The notes under the pieces are model-generated. The model was not told the origin of the DNA and ran no database searches. It saw nothing but the letters and a program-made list of their open reading frames with translations. Positions 7,699-17,337 of a stretch of 64,000 nt of DNA are shown here, one piece after another. The position numbers were made by a program, and so were the translations under genes. The first letter of the stretch is position 1, and every line of letters starts with the position of its first letter. Origin of the DNA: Clostridia bacterium (lineage in GTDB: Bacteria; Bacillota; Clostridia; Oscillospirales; CAG-272); NCBI GenBank assembly GCA_017547655.1, contig JAFYPF010000027.1, positions 1-64,000 on the forward strand, in the 5' to 3' direction.

Positions 7699-9102
7699 TT
7701 AAGTCAAGTCTTGTATAAAGAGTTCGCGAACAGCGTTTTCTTCCTTCTTTTTACCACCTGTATTGCGTTCAGCGAGGAACTTGGGAGCAACCTGGGGGAA
7801 GAGAGCGAATGAAAGAACGTCTTCGTCGCATTTTGCAAGGTCTTTTGCTTCTTCCTTGTATTTTTCAAATTCGGGAGCGATGAGGTCTGCAGGTCTGCAG
7901 GTAATTATATCTGACTCGCCTCCGAGTACTTTTTTGCGTACTTCTTCGTTAACTTCACCGGGAAGCTGACCGTATTCGCCGTGGAGAAGACCTTTGGATT
8001 CTTTTGTAGCCATCTTGTAGCGTTCGCCCATAAGAACGTTAAGAACCGCTTGGCTACCCACAATCTGGCTTGTGGGAGTTACAAGGGGAGGATAACCAAA
8101 GTCTTTTCTAACTCTTGGAACTTCTTCAAGCACCTCGTAGTATTTATCTTCCGCTTTAGCTTGTTTGAGCTGTGAAATAAGGTTAGAAAGCATACCGCCG
8201 GGAACCTGATAGAGAAGAGTGTTGGGGTCAACGTTAAGAACCTTGGGATCAAGGGAGCCTTCCTCTTTAAGCTTTGCGGCAACATTACGGAAGTGAGCCG
8301 CAGGCTTTGTCAAAAGACCGAGGTCTATACCGGTATCGAATTCAGTACCCTTAAGAGTAGCGACAAGGGTTTCTGTAGAGGGCTGTGAAGTACCGTTTGC
8401 GAGAGGCGAGAGTGCAGTATCAATAATATCAACACCCGCCTGAATTGCCATAAGATACGTCATTTCACCCGTACCCGTTGTATTGTGAGTATGAAGATGT
8501 ATTGGAACGTCAACCTTCTTCTTCATAGCTTTTACGAGTGAGTATGCATCAAAGGGGAGAAGCAAGTTAGCCATATCCTTGATACAGATTGTATCAGCGC
8601 CCATATCCTGCAATTTAACGGCAAGGTCAACGAAGTATTCTTCATTGTGAACAGGGCTTACCGTATAGCTGATAGCGGCTTCTGCAATACCCTTATATTT
8701 TTTAGTAGCGCGCATAGCGGCTTCCATATTTCTTGTATCGTTAAGAGCATCGAAGATTCTGATTACGTCAATGCCGTTTTCGATAGATTTTTTGATAAAC
8801 ATATCAACAACGTCATCGGCATAATGCTTATAACCGAGCAAATTCTGTCCGCGAAGAAGCATTTGCAACTTTGTATCGGGGAGATTCTTTTTGAGAATTC
8901 TAAGTCTTTCCCACGGATCTTCACCAAGGAATCTCATGCAAGAGTCGAACGTAGCACCGCCCCAACATTCAAGAGACCAAAAGCCTGCTTCATTAAGCTC
9001 TTTACAAGCGGGAATCATATCTTCTATTCTCATTCTTGTAGCCGCTTGAGATTGGTGTGCGTCACGGAGAATAGTATCTGTAATAAAAACTTTTTTAGCC
9101 AT
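7699..9102 (-). CDS. oadA: Oxaloacetate decarboxylase (Na+ pump) alpha subunit, carboxyltransferase
   Basis: A 467-residue carboxyltransferase that transfers the carboxyl group of oxaloacetate to biotin, releasing pyruvate. DTILRDAHQSQAATRM gives the metal-binding Asp and active-site start, CIKDMANL holds the lysine that is carbamylated in this family, and HLHTHNTTG supplies the two metal His. It stops at about 467 residues, lacking the biotinyl domain of fused OadA proteins; the carrier is a separate gene upstream. PycB-type pyruvate carboxylase subunits look similar, but the adjacent beta and gamma pump subunits favour the decarboxylase. Last gene of the operon. Confidence 0.88.
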   Translation of the reverse strand: MAKKVFITDTILRDAHQSQAATRMRIEDMIPACKELNEAGFWSLECWGGATFDSCMRFLGEDPWERLRILKKNLPDTKLQMLLRGQNLLGYKHYADDVVDMFIKKSIENGIDVIRIFDALNDTRNMEAAMRATKKYKGIAEAAISYTVSPVHNEEYFVDLAVKLQDMGADTICIKDMANLLLPFDAYSLVKAMKKKVDVPIHLHTHNTTGTGEMTYLMAIQAGVDIIDTALSPLANGTSQPSTETLVATLKGTEFDTGIDLGLLTKPAAHFRNVAAKLKEEGSLDPKVLNVDPNTLLYQVPGGMLSNLISQLKQAKAEDKYYEVLEEVPRVRKDFGYPPLVTPTSQIVGSQAVLNVLMGERYKMATKESKGLLHGEYGQLPGEVNEEVRKKVLGGESDIITCRPADLIAPEFEKYKEEAKDLAKCDEDVLSFALFPQVAPKFLAERNTGGKKKEENAVRELFIQDLT

Positions 9103-9119
9103 AATTAGTTACCTCGCAA

Positions 9120-10304
9120 TTAACCGCCGAAAATAGCTATCAAAACGCCTGCCGCAATAGCAGAACCGATAACTCCGGCAACGTTGGGACCCATAGCGTG
9201 CATAAGGAGGAAGTTTCCGGGGTTTTCTTCCTGACCGACTTTTTGTGAAACACGTGCCGCCATAGGAACTGCAGAAACGCCCGCAGAGCCGATGAGGGGG
9301 TTGATTTTCTTTCCTTCGGGGAGGAAAAGGTTCATGAATTTAGCGATAAAAACACCGAATGCCGTTGCAACACCGAATGCAACAACGCCCATTACGATAA
9401 TTTTGATTGTTTGCCACTTAAGGAACGTTGAGCCGGTTGCTGTAGCGCCAACGGAAACTCCGAGGAATACCGTAACGATGTTCATAAGCTCGTTTTGTAC
9501 GGTTTTTGAAAGTCTTTCGCAAACGCCGCACTCTTTGAGGAGGTTACCGAACATGAGACAACCAATGAGGGGAGCTGCGCTCGGAACTATCAAAGCTACG
9601 AAAATAGTAGATACAATAGGGAAGATGATCTTCTGCAATTTAGAAACGGGCTTCAATGAGTCCATAACTATAGCGCGTTCTTCTTTTGTTGTGAGAGCCT
9701 TCATAATGGGGGGCTGAATAACGGGCACCAAAGCCATATATGAATAAGCCGCAACAGCTATAGGTCCAAGCAAATGCGAAGCGAGTTTTGATGTAACGAA
9801 AATTGCAGTAGGTCCGTCAGCTCCGCCTATAATACCGATAGAACTTGCTTCGGAACCTGTAAATCCGAGCAGAATAGCAACGGCGTAAGTAGCAAAAATA
9901 CCTATTTGAGCAGCCGCGCCGAGCATAAGGCTCTTGGGGTTAGCAATCAGCGGACCGAAGTCGGTCATAGCGCCTACACCGATAAATATAAGACAAGGGT
10001 AAACACCGAGCTTAACGCCGAGATACAATACGTCAATAAGACCAATATTTTTTACGTCAGCAAAAGCGCTCCAGTTGACGTTGCCGTTTGCGAATATTTC
10101 CTCGTGGAAAATACCCGCACCCGGAAGGTTTGTGAGAAGCATACCGATTGCGATAGGAAGAAGGAGCAGAGGCTCAAACTTTTTTCCGATAGCGAGATAG
10201 CATAACAAGCATGCTATTGCAATCATAACGAGGTTTTTCCAGCCGCCTTGTGCAAAGAAGAGGGCAAAACCCGTATCGTATAAAAAATTAATTAAAGCGT
10301 TCAT
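9120..10304 (-). CDS. oadB: Sodium-translocating decarboxylase beta subunit
   Basis: A 394-residue integral membrane protein that decarboxylates carboxybiotin and couples this to Na+ export. It has about ten hydrophobic segments. The conserved [14 protein letters not shown] loop includes the Asp known to be essential for Na+ transport in the family. [15 protein letters not shown] and the C-terminal [12 protein letters not shown] are also family signatures. Length is typical. It sits 17 bases upstream of oadA and 21 bases downstream of the biotin carrier gene. Confidence 0.93.
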   Translation of the reverse strand: MNALINFLYDTGFALFFAQGGWKNLVMIAIACLLCYLAIGKKFEPLLLLPIAIGMLLTNLPGAGIFHEEIFANGNVNWSAFADVKNIGLIDVLYLGVKLGVYPCLIFIGVGAMTDFGPLIANPKSLMLGAAAQIGIFATYAVAILLGFTGSEASSIGIIGGADGPTAIFVTSKLASHLLGPIAVAAYSYMALVPVIQPPIMKALTTKEERAIVMDSLKPVSKLQKIIFPIVSTIFVALIVPSAAPLIGCLMFGNLLKECGVCERLSKTVQNELMNIVTVFLGVSVGATATGSTFLKWQTIKIIVMGVVAFGVATAFGVFIAKFMNLFLPEGKKINPLIGSAGVSAVPMAARVSQKVGQEENPGNFLLMHAMGPNVAGVIGSAIAAGVLIAIFGG

Positions 10305-10325
10305 TAAAAATCCTCCGAATGAGAT

Positions 10326-10682
10326 TTATGCGAGTGTGCAAAGAACAGCGCCGGAATCAACTGATGCTCCTGCTTGAACGTTTACGGATGCAACAGTACC
10401 GTCGGAGGGAGCCATGATTTCGTTTTCCATTTTCATAGCTTCAAGAACCATAAGGACATCGCCTTTTTTTACAGCCTGTCCGTTTGCAATGTTAACCTTA
10501 AGTATAGTACCGGGCATAGGAGCGTTAATTGTAACAGAACCGGAAGCTACGGGTGCTGTGGGAGCTGCAGGTGCGGGAGCCGCTGCGGGGGCTGCAGGTG
10601 GATTCTTAATTTCTTCTTTATCAATTATTTCAAGTGTGATTTCGTATACGTTTCCATTTACGTTAACTTTGTAAGCTTTCAT
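10326..10682 (-). CDS. Biotin carboxyl carrier subunit of the decarboxylase
   Basis: A 118-residue carrier. Residues 28-46 form an Ala/Pro-rich flexible linker and the C-terminal 70 residues are a biotinyl domain with [11 protein letters not shown]; Lys84 is the predicted biotinylation site. It shuttles the carboxyl group from OadA in the cytoplasm to OadB in the membrane. In methylmalonyl-CoA decarboxylase this part is the gamma subunit; in many oxaloacetate decarboxylases it is fused to OadA. The free-standing form explains the short OadA here. Confidence 0.92.
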   Translation of the reverse strand: MKAYKVNVNGNVYEITLEIIDKEEIKNPPAAPAAAPAPAAPTAPVASGSVTINAPMPGTILKVNIANGQAVKKGDVLMVLEAMKMENEIMAPSDGTVASVNVQAGASVDSGAVLCTLA

Positions 10683-10701
10683 TTTTTTACCTCTCTAAAT
10701 G

Positions 10702-11025
10702 TTAATTAAGTTTCTTGAACGAAAGAACTCGAATAGCCGAGATATCAGTTCCGTTTTCTTCTGCGACTGCCGCACATATAGCCGCAATCAATTCTTGTTT
10801 GTTTTCGATAGGTGCGGATTTCGCCTCCGAAGTCGGTGTCAGTTTTGGAACGGGGTGGCTTTGCGTCTGCGGGATTTTCTTGGTGTTGTTGAAAAATGCA
10901 TTCATTATGGAAACAATTCCAACAAGAAAAGCGAGACCGACAAAAACTACACCGATGCCAAGCGCACAAACTAGCAGAATAGAGGGATCTTCAGCGCCGA
11001 TTGATTTGAGTAAATAGTTACCCAT
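10702..11025 (-). CDS. oadG: OadG-family decarboxylase gamma/delta subunit
   Basis: A 107-residue protein with one membrane segment (about residues 15-40), a Pro/Ser-rich linker and a C-terminal segment (ELIAAICAAVAEENG) that matches the OadG/MmdD family, which assembles the pump at the membrane. It is the first gene of the operon, and an AAAGAAGGAGC ribosome binding site is visible upstream on the minus strand. Confidence 0.82.
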   Translation of the reverse strand: MGNYLLKSIGAEDPSILLVCALGIGVVFVGLAFLVGIVSIMNAFFNNTKKIPQTQSHPVPKLTPTSEAKSAPIENKQELIAAICAAVAEENGTDISAIRVLSFKKLN

Positions 11026-11058
11026 GGTTTTTGCTCCTTCTTTTGTAACTTTAATTTA

Positions 11059-11099
11059 ACTTTGGTTTATAACCAAAGTCATTGTCGGAGTTCATTCTA
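11059..11099 (-). promoter_or_regulatory. Putative promoter and operator-like palindrome of the oad operon
   Basis: On the minus strand a TAGAAT -10 lies at 11094-11099 with only a weak -35 (TGTCAT). About 8 bases past the expected start point is a 21-base perfect inverted repeat, ACTTTGGTT-TAT-AACCAAAGT read on the plus strand (11059-11079). The position suggests a repressor site or a short 5' hairpin. Confidence 0.5.
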
Positions 11100-11188
11100 A
11101 CATATTTTGGGTAAAAATGACATAAAAATATACAATATTAACAAAAAATTCACAAAGCGAAAAAATGCTTTTTTTTGCGAAAAAAGTG

Positions 11189-11217
11189 TTGACACAACAC
11201 TATTGGTGTAATATAAT
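11189..11217 (+). promoter_or_regulatory. Sigma-A promoter of the shikimate operon
   Basis: TTGACA (11189-11194), 17 bases, TATAAT (11212-11217). The leader is only about 30 bases, so there is no room for a T-box or attenuator. Confidence 0.88.
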
Positions 11218-11256
11218 AAAATAATATACTATCTGCGGGAAAAGGTGGAAATGATT

Positions 11257-12345
11257 ATGAGCAATCTTCAAAAAGCGAGAGAGATAATTAACGAAGCGGA
11301 CAGAGAAATGGCGCGTCTTTTTGAAAAAAGGATGGATGCTGTAAAGATTGTTTCCGAGTACAAAAAAGAAAACGGTATACCGATAGACGACTTCGGCCGT
11401 GAAGAAGAGATGATTAAACGAAATTCTGAGTATATCGAGAACGAAGAATATAGATCATATTACGTGAATTTTTTAAAAAATAATATAAAACTTTCAAAGG
11501 ATATGCAACACAAGTTTCTTGAGGGAATGAAGGTTGCATATAGCGGGGTTGAGGGGGCGTTTGCAAATATTGCGGCTCAAAAGATATTTCCCGATGCGCT
11601 TTGTGTTCCGTACGCTGATTTTAAATCAGCATACAAAGCCGTAGAAAATGGTGAATGTGATTGCGTTCTGTTGCCTATCGAAAACAGCCACAACGGAGAC
11701 GTTGGTAATGTTCTTGATTTGGCGTTTTTTGGCAGTTTGTATATAAACGGTGTGTATGAAGCTGATGTTATACAGAATCTTTTGGCAAACAAGGGAACGA
11801 CGATTGATGATATAAAGAAAGTAATCAGTCACCCACAGGCGTTGGGACAGAGCGCGGCTTATATAGAAAAGCATAAATTTGAGACCGAAGACGCGGTTAA
11901 TACTGCAGTTGCAGCAAAGATTGTTGCAGAATCGGGAAAAAAGGATATTGCGGCAATAGGAAGTGTCGAAGCGGCGGATAAATTCGGATTAAAGGTACTT
12001 GCTTCGCATATCAACGAAAGTAATACGAATACAACGAGATTTGCCGTATTTTCACGTTCATGTAGGAAGAATTCGTCATCAGATGACAGATTTATTATGT
12101 TGTTTACGGTAAAAAATGCTGCAGGCTCTTTGGGACAGGCGATATCAGTAATCGGTCAACACGGATTTAACTTGAGAGCATTGAAGAGCAGACCTACAAA
12201 AGAATTGGTGTGGGACTATTTCTTTTACGTAGAGGGAGAGGGCAACATAGAAAGTTGGCAGGGCAAGGCTATGCTCGAGGAGCTTGGAAAGTGTTGCGCA
12301 AATTTAAAGGTTATAGGTAAGTTTGAAAAAGAAATTCATATTTAA
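11257..12345 (+). CDS. pheA: Chorismate mutase / prephenate dehydratase (P-protein)
   Basis: A 362-residue bifunctional enzyme making phenylpyruvate. Residues 1-85 are an AroQ-type chorismate mutase helix bundle; the middle is prephenate dehydratase with YSGVEGAFANIAA at its start, IENSHNGDV and the catalytic TNTTRFAVFS; the C-terminus is an ACT domain (AAGSLGQAISVIGQHG) that normally gives phenylalanine feedback. The open frame begins with a GTG at 11245, but AAAGGTGG overlaps it and sits 8 bases before the ATG at 11257, which I prefer. First gene of the aromatic operon. Confidence 0.93.
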   Translation: MSNLQKAREIINEADREMARLFEKRMDAVKIVSEYKKENGIPIDDFGREEEMIKRNSEYIENEEYRSYYVNFLKNNIKLSKDMQHKFLEGMKVAYSGVEGAFANIAAQKIFPDALCVPYADFKSAYKAVENGECDCVLLPIENSHNGDVGNVLDLAFFGSLYINGVYEADVIQNLLANKGTTIDDIKKVISHPQALGQSAAYIEKHKFETEDAVNTAVAAKIVAESGKKDIAAIGSVEAADKFGLKVLASHINESNTNTTRFAVFSRSCRKNSSSDDRFIMLFTVKNAAGSLGQAISVIGQHGFNLRALKSRPTKELVWDYFFYVEGEGNIESWQGKAMLEELGKCCANLKVIGKFEKEIHI

Positions 12346-12357
12346 TGAGGCGAAAAA

Positions 12358-13368
12358 ATGATTATACCGGTTAAGACACAAAACGGTTCATATAACATAT
12401 ATCTTGAAAGAGGAGCATTAAAAAAGGCGGGAGAATACTTTAACCTTGACAGAAAGGTTTTGGTTGTAACCGATACGGGTGTTCCCGCAGGATATGCGGA
12501 GACTGTTGCATCTTGTTGTAAAGATGCTGTTACAGTAAGATTTGAACAGGGGGAAAAGTCAAAAAACATAGATACATACAAATACCTTTTGGAATGTATG
12601 GTAAATAATAAATTCACAAGAACCGATTGTGTGGTTGCAGTGGGCGGCGGTGTTGTTGGTGATTTATCGGGATTTGTTGCGTCAAGTTTTATGAGGGGCG
12701 TTGATTTTTATAATATTCCCACAACGGTTTTATCACAGGTTGATTCATCTATTGGAGGTAAGACGGCGATAGATTTTATGGGATTAAAAAATATAGTAGG
12801 CGCATTTTATCCCCCCAAGGGTGTACTTATCGACTCTGAAACCTTGAAGACGTTGCCCGAAAGACAAATTTCAAACGGATTAGCCGAGTCTTTAAAAATG
12901 GCTATGATAAACGACACATTGTTGTTTGATATATTTGAAAACGGCGATGTTAAGGACAAAATTGATACGATAATAGAAAAATCGCTCTACATAAAAAAAC
13001 ACGTAGTTGAAGAAGACGAAAAAGAATCGGGGCTTCGCAAGACGTTGAATTTCGGACATACGTTGGCTCATGCGATAGAAAGCGTAAACGAGCTTGACAA
13101 TTTATATCACGGCGAATGCGTAAGCATCGGTATGGTTCCGATGTGCGAGGATGGAATAAGAGAAAGACTTTTACCTATACTCAAAAAACTTAATCTTCCG
13201 ACAGAGACGGAATATACGGCAGAACTGCTTATTGATGCTTGTAAGCATGACAAAAAGGCGTCGGGAGATGATATAACGGTTGTTTACGTTTCAGAGATTG
13301 GCAAAGCAGAACTGTTGAAAATGAAGATAACAGAATTTGAAGATATGGTAAAGAAAGGGCTTAACTGA
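12358..13368 (+). CDS. aroB: 3-dehydroquinate synthase
   Basis: A 336-residue NAD- and metal-dependent cyclase that converts DAHP to 3-dehydroquinate (step 2 of the pathway). VAVGGGVVGDLSGF is the NAD loop, DSSIGGKTAI the substrate loop, and NFGHTLAHAIE with LYHGECVSIGM supply metal His residues. Length is normal for the family. It begins 12 bases after pheA and its stop overlaps the aroC start as ATGA-type coupling. Confidence 0.95.
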   Translation: MIIPVKTQNGSYNIYLERGALKKAGEYFNLDRKVLVVTDTGVPAGYAETVASCCKDAVTVRFEQGEKSKNIDTYKYLLECMVNNKFTRTDCVVAVGGGVVGDLSGFVASSFMRGVDFYNIPTTVLSQVDSSIGGKTAIDFMGLKNIVGAFYPPKGVLIDSETLKTLPERQISNGLAESLKMAMINDTLLFDIFENGDVKDKIDTIIEKSLYIKKHVVEEDEKESGLRKTLNFGHTLAHAIESVNELDNLYHGECVSIGMVPMCEDGIRERLLPILKKLNLPTETEYTAELLIDACKHDKKASGDDITVVYVSEIGKAELLKMKITEFEDMVKKGLN

Positions 13369-14462
13369 TGAAGAATACATTTGGAAACAACGTATCGTTT
13401 ACAATATTCGGCGAGAGCCACGGTGTGGGTATCGGTGTTGTAATTGACGGACTTTCTCCCGGAATTGAGGTTGATACCAAATATATAGACAAGCTTCTTT
13501 CGTTAAGGAGACCTGCCGGAAAAATATCGACTTCAAGACAGGAAGCTGACGAATATGTGATTCAAAGCGGAGTTTTTGAGGGAAAGACAACGGGAACGCC
13601 CATCAGCATATTTATTCCGAACAGCGATACGAAATCCAAGGATTATTCGGAAACTCGTTGGTTGGCAAGACCGTCACACGCAGATTATACTGCCAATTGC
13701 AAATATCACGGATTTGAAGATTATAGAGGAGGCGGACATTTCAGCGGAAGAATTACGGCGGCGATAGTTGCGGCTGGAGCTATAGTTTTACCCGCTTTGA
13801 ATAAAAAGGGAATTAGGATTGGTACGCACATAAAGAAGTGCGCAGGTATATCCGACGTTGATTTTTCGGATAAAATTATAGAAGAAATAGACTCTTTGTA
13901 TGAAAAGAATATAGCGGTTCTTGATGAATCTGTTGCACCAAAAATGGAAGAAGCGATTATTGATGCAAAAAATAACGGTAATAGTGTAGGCGGTATTCTT
14001 GAGACTGTGATTATAGGGCTTGAAGCAGGACTTGGCGAACCTATGTTTGACACTGTTGAAGGAGTGTTGGCGCACGCGCTGTTTGCCGTTCCCGCAATAA
14101 AGGGCGTTGAATTCGGCGCAGGGTTTGCTATTGCCGATATGACGGGAAAAGAAGCAAACGATGCTTTTTATACCGAGAATGGTAGTATTTTTACAAAGAC
14201 TAACACTGCCGGTGGCATAAATGGTGGAATAACAAACGGTATGCCTATAGTTTTCAGATGTGCAGTAAAACCAACTCCGACGTTGTCAGTAGAACAAGAA
14301 ACGGTAGATATGCAGAGCAAAAAAAATGCGGTGCTTTTGTCAAAGGGAAGACACGATCCGTGCATCGTGCACAGAGCGCGCATTGTTGTTGATTGCATAA
14401 CAGCACTTACTGTTGCCGATATACTGGCTACAAGATACGGAACGGATTGGTTGGCAAAATAA
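13368..14462 (+). CDS. aroC: Chorismate synthase
   Basis: A 364-residue FMN-dependent lyase that makes chorismate from EPSP (step 7). FGESHGVGIG near the start, the SRQEADEYVIQSG block, YRGGGHFSGR and SKGRHDPCIVHRA are the family signatures. No flavin reductase domain is attached, so it needs a separate source of reduced FMN. It ends one base before the aroE-aroK fusion start. Confidence 0.96.
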   Translation: MKNTFGNNVSFTIFGESHGVGIGVVIDGLSPGIEVDTKYIDKLLSLRRPAGKISTSRQEADEYVIQSGVFEGKTTGTPISIFIPNSDTKSKDYSETRWLARPSHADYTANCKYHGFEDYRGGGHFSGRITAAIVAAGAIVLPALNKKGIRIGTHIKKCAGISDVDFSDKIIEEIDSLYEKNIAVLDESVAPKMEEAIIDAKNNGNSVGGILETVIIGLEAGLGEPMFDTVEGVLAHALFAVPAIKGVEFGAGFAIADMTGKEANDAFYTENGSIFTKTNTAGGINGGITNGMPIVFRCAVKPTPTLSVEQETVDMQSKKNAVLLSKGRHDPCIVHRARIVVDCITALTVADILATRYGTDWLAK

Positions 14463-14463
14463 A

Positions 14464-15717
14464 ATGAATTACGGTTGTATAGCAGAAAAATTGGGGCACA
14501 GCTTTTCAAAGGATATACACAACAGACTGTTTGATTATAGTTACGAATTACTTGAAGTGCCAAAAGGTAACCTTGATGAATTTATGCAAAAAAAAGATTT
14601 CAAGGCGATAAACGTTACTATTCCATATAAAGAATGCGTTATTCCTTATCTTGATTACGTAAGTGATATTGCGAAGAAAATAGGCGCTGTTAATACCATT
14701 GTTAACGATAACGGTTATTTGAGAGGCTATAATACCGATTTCTCGGGAATGAAAGCGCTTTTAGATAAGAATGGTATTGAAATAAAGGGAAAAAAGGTAC
14801 TAATTCTCGGTAGCGGCGGAACGTCAAAAACAGCTTTTGCGTTATGTGAAAGTTTAGGGGGCAAATATGTATACCGTGTATCGAGGACTGCGCGAGAAGA
14901 TTGTGTCAGTTATGATTTTGCAAGAGAGAATTGCAGAGATGCGCAGGTTATAATAAACACAACCCCCGTAGGTATGTACCCAAAGATAGGGTATTCACCT
15001 ATTGATTTAGAAGATTATCCAAATGCTGTTGCGGTTGTTGACGCTGTGTATAACCCTCTTCGTTCAAAGCTTGTTTGTGATGCGCAAAAAAAGGGAATAA
15101 AGGCGGTTGGCGGCTTATATATGCTGGTCGCTCAAGCGGTTTTTGCGGCTGAAAAGTTTATTGACACAAAGGTTGAAGTCAAAGAAATTGACAGAGTATA
15201 TCGAGAAATAATGCTCTTGAAAGAAAACGTGGTTTTAACAGGTATGCCCGGAAGCGGTAAATCTACAATAGGAAAACTTCTTGCAGAAAATTTGGGTAAG
15301 CTATTTATAGATACAGATGCCGAGATTATAAAAAAGATAAACAAGTCGATTCCTGAAATTTTTGCAGAATTCGGAGAAGCAGGTTTCAGAAAGATTGAAA
15401 ACGAAGTAATAAAAGAGCTTTCTTCGGTCCAAAGCGCTGTTATTGCGACGGGCGGCGGTGCGATATTGAACTCTGAAAATTTTGATTTTTTACGTCAAAA
15501 TGGTAAGATATATTTTATTGACAGGGATATTGAACATATTGCAGCGACATCGGACAGACCGTTGTCGAGCAACAGATGTGACCTTGAAAAGAGGTATAAG
15601 GAAAGGTATCCGCTTTACATCTCGAGATGTGACAGACATATACGTATAGATGATGATGCTGTTTTGAATATGCAAATGATTAAGAAGGATTTTTGTGATG
15701 AAGATACTTGTAATTAA
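14464..15717 (+). CDS. aroE-aroK: Shikimate dehydrogenase / shikimate kinase fusion
   Basis: A 417-residue fusion covering steps 4 and 5. Residues 1 to about 245 are shikimate dehydrogenase: GHSFSKDIHN (shikimate binding), NVTIPYK with the catalytic Lys, NTDFSG and the NADP loop LGSGGTSKTA. After a short linker, residues from about 250 are shikimate kinase: Walker A GMPGSGKSTIGK, DTDAEI, FRKIE, ATGGGAI and the lid DRPL. I chose the ATG at 14464 (MNYGCIAEK), one base after the aroC stop; the frame is open further back but only inside aroC. Fusion guarantees equal amounts of the two enzymes. Confidence 0.94.
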   Translation: MNYGCIAEKLGHSFSKDIHNRLFDYSYELLEVPKGNLDEFMQKKDFKAINVTIPYKECVIPYLDYVSDIAKKIGAVNTIVNDNGYLRGYNTDFSGMKALLDKNGIEIKGKKVLILGSGGTSKTAFALCESLGGKYVYRVSRTAREDCVSYDFARENCRDAQVIINTTPVGMYPKIGYSPIDLEDYPNAVAVVDAVYNPLRSKLVCDAQKKGIKAVGGLYMLVAQAVFAAEKFIDTKVEVKEIDRVYREIMLLKENVVLTGMPGSGKSTIGKLLAENLGKLFIDTDAEIIKKINKSIPEIFAEFGEAGFRKIENEVIKELSSVQSAVIATGGGAILNSENFDFLRQNGKIYFIDRDIEHIAATSDRPLSSNRCDLEKRYKERYPLYISRCDRHIRIDDDAVLNMQMIKKDFCDEDTCN

Positions 15718-16132
15718 CGGGCCCAATATAAATATGCTCGGAATAAGAGAGCCACACCTTTACGGCAATCAAAATTATGCGTACTTATGTGAAATGATTC
15801 AAAAGTACGCTTTGGATAATGGGATTGAAGTTGAATTGTATCAATCGAATCACGAGGGTTGTTTGGTTGACAAAATACAAGAGTCTTATGGGAGATTTGA
15901 CGGTATTGTTATGAATCCTGCCGCTTATACGCATACGAGCGTAGCTTTACTTGATGCGTTGAAATCGGTAAATATTCCAACTGTTGAGGTACATATATCC
16001 GATGTAGCGAAGAGGGAAGATTTTAGACAAATAAGCTATGTAAGGCAGTTTTGTGAGAAGACGATATGCGGTCACGGGTTTGACGGATATCTTGAGGCTA
16101 TTGAATATTTGAATACAAGATATGGTAAGTGA
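15698..16132 (+). CDS. aroQ: 3-dehydroquinate dehydratase, type II
   Basis: A 144-residue type II (dodecameric) dehydroquinase, step 3. NGPNINMLG with the following REPHLYG (catalytic Arg and Tyr), QSNHEG, NPAAYTHTS and VEVHISD are all present. AGAAGG lies nine bases before the ATG at 15698; a GTG three bases earlier is the alternative. It overlaps the end of the aroE-aroK fusion by 20 bases. Confidence 0.95.
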   Translation: MKILVINGPNINMLGIREPHLYGNQNYAYLCEMIQKYALDNGIEVELYQSNHEGCLVDKIQESYGRFDGIVMNPAAYTHTSVALLDALKSVNIPTVEVHISDVAKREDFRQISYVRQFCEKTICGHGFDGYLEAIEYLNTRYGK

Positions 16133-17337
16133 TTATGACTGTAAAAATAGAAAAATCTATTGCGAACGGTGTTGTTGAAGCGCCTCCGTCAAAGAGTGTT
16201 GCGCACAGAGCGCTTATTTGCGGTTCATTGAGCGGTGGCTCGGAGATACGCAATCTTGCGTATTCAAAGGATATTCAAGCTACAATTGATTGTCTTGAGA
16301 AGATGGGTGCTTGCGTTAAAGAAGACGGTAATTCTGTAAGGGTTGGCGGATTAAACGTAGAAAAAGCAAAAGAAAACGTAGAAGTTTTTTGTAATGAAAG
16401 CGGAAGTACGTTAAGATTTTTAATACCTTTAGCTATGTTTTTGGGAAAGAAAATAACGTTTTGCGGAAGTCAAAGACTTTTTGAAAGACCTTTGGGCGTA
16501 TATGAAGATATATGCAAAAAGCAAGGGGTGCTTTTTGAGAAAAAACACGACAGAGTGACTGTTTTCGGTAAGCTGAAATCAGGTGAATACAGTATTCCGG
16601 GGGATATATCAAGTCAGTTTATAACCGGACTTTTGTTTGTGTTGCCTTTGCTTGAAAGCGACAGCATTTTGACTGTTACGGGAAAATTTGAAAGCGCGTC
16701 ATATATTGATTTGACGCTCAATACAATGCGCTCGTTTGGTGTTGAGATTTCAAGACGAGACAACGTGTTTTTTATAAAAGGTGGACAAAGCTATACATCT
16801 CAAAACTATACGGTTGAGGGTGATTGCTCGAATGCGGCTTTTCTTGAAGCGTTTAATCTTTTAGGCGGAAACGTAGAGGTTAAGGGGATAAATCCCGATA
16901 CACTTCAAGGGGATAGGGTTTATAAATCATATTTTGGTTTCTTAAAGAATAACGGAAAAACCTTTGATTTATCAGACTGCCCAGACCTTGCTCCCGTTAT
17001 GTTTGCAATGGCGGCGTATAAGGGCGGAGCCGAGTTTACGGGGACTGCAAGATTAAAGATAAAAGAAAGCGACAGAGCAGAAGCTATGGCTGAAGAACTT
17101 GCAAAATTCGGAATAGAAGTATCTGTTTTCGATGATTCCGTAACTGTTCACAAAGGGAGGGTGAAAACACCCGCAGAATTGTTGCAAGGGCATAATGACC
17201 ATAGGATAGTAATGGCGTTATCCCTGCTTTGCAGTGTTACGGGCGGTACGATTGAGGGGGCAGAAAGCGTATCAAAAAGCTACCCCGATTATTTTGAAAA
17301 AATTGAATCAATGGGAATTATGGTGAAAATACAATGA
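16129..17337 (+). CDS. aroA: 3-phosphoshikimate 1-carboxyvinyltransferase (EPSP synthase)
   Basis: A 402-residue two-domain transferase that joins PEP to shikimate 3-phosphate (step 6). PPSKSVAHRALI contains the substrate Lys, NESGSTLRFL the PEP loop, DISSQFITGLL the shikimate contacts, and KESDRAEAMAEEL plus DHRIVMALSL the C-terminal active site. The GTG at 16129 overlaps the aroQ stop; the ATG at 16135 is an alternative start. Confidence 0.95.
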   Translation: MIMTVKIEKSIANGVVEAPPSKSVAHRALICGSLSGGSEIRNLAYSKDIQATIDCLEKMGACVKEDGNSVRVGGLNVEKAKENVEVFCNESGSTLRFLIPLAMFLGKKITFCGSQRLFERPLGVYEDICKKQGVLFEKKHDRVTVFGKLKSGEYSIPGDISSQFITGLLFVLPLLESDSILTVTGKFESASYIDLTLNTMRSFGVEISRRDNVFFIKGGQSYTSQNYTVEGDCSNAAFLEAFNLLGGNVEVKGINPDTLQGDRVYKSYFGFLKNNGKTFDLSDCPDLAPVMFAMAAYKGGAEFTGTARLKIKESDRAEAMAEELAKFGIEVSVFDDSVTVHKGRVKTPAELLQGHNDHRIVMALSLLCSVTGGTIEGAESVSKSYPDYFEKIESMGIMVKIQ

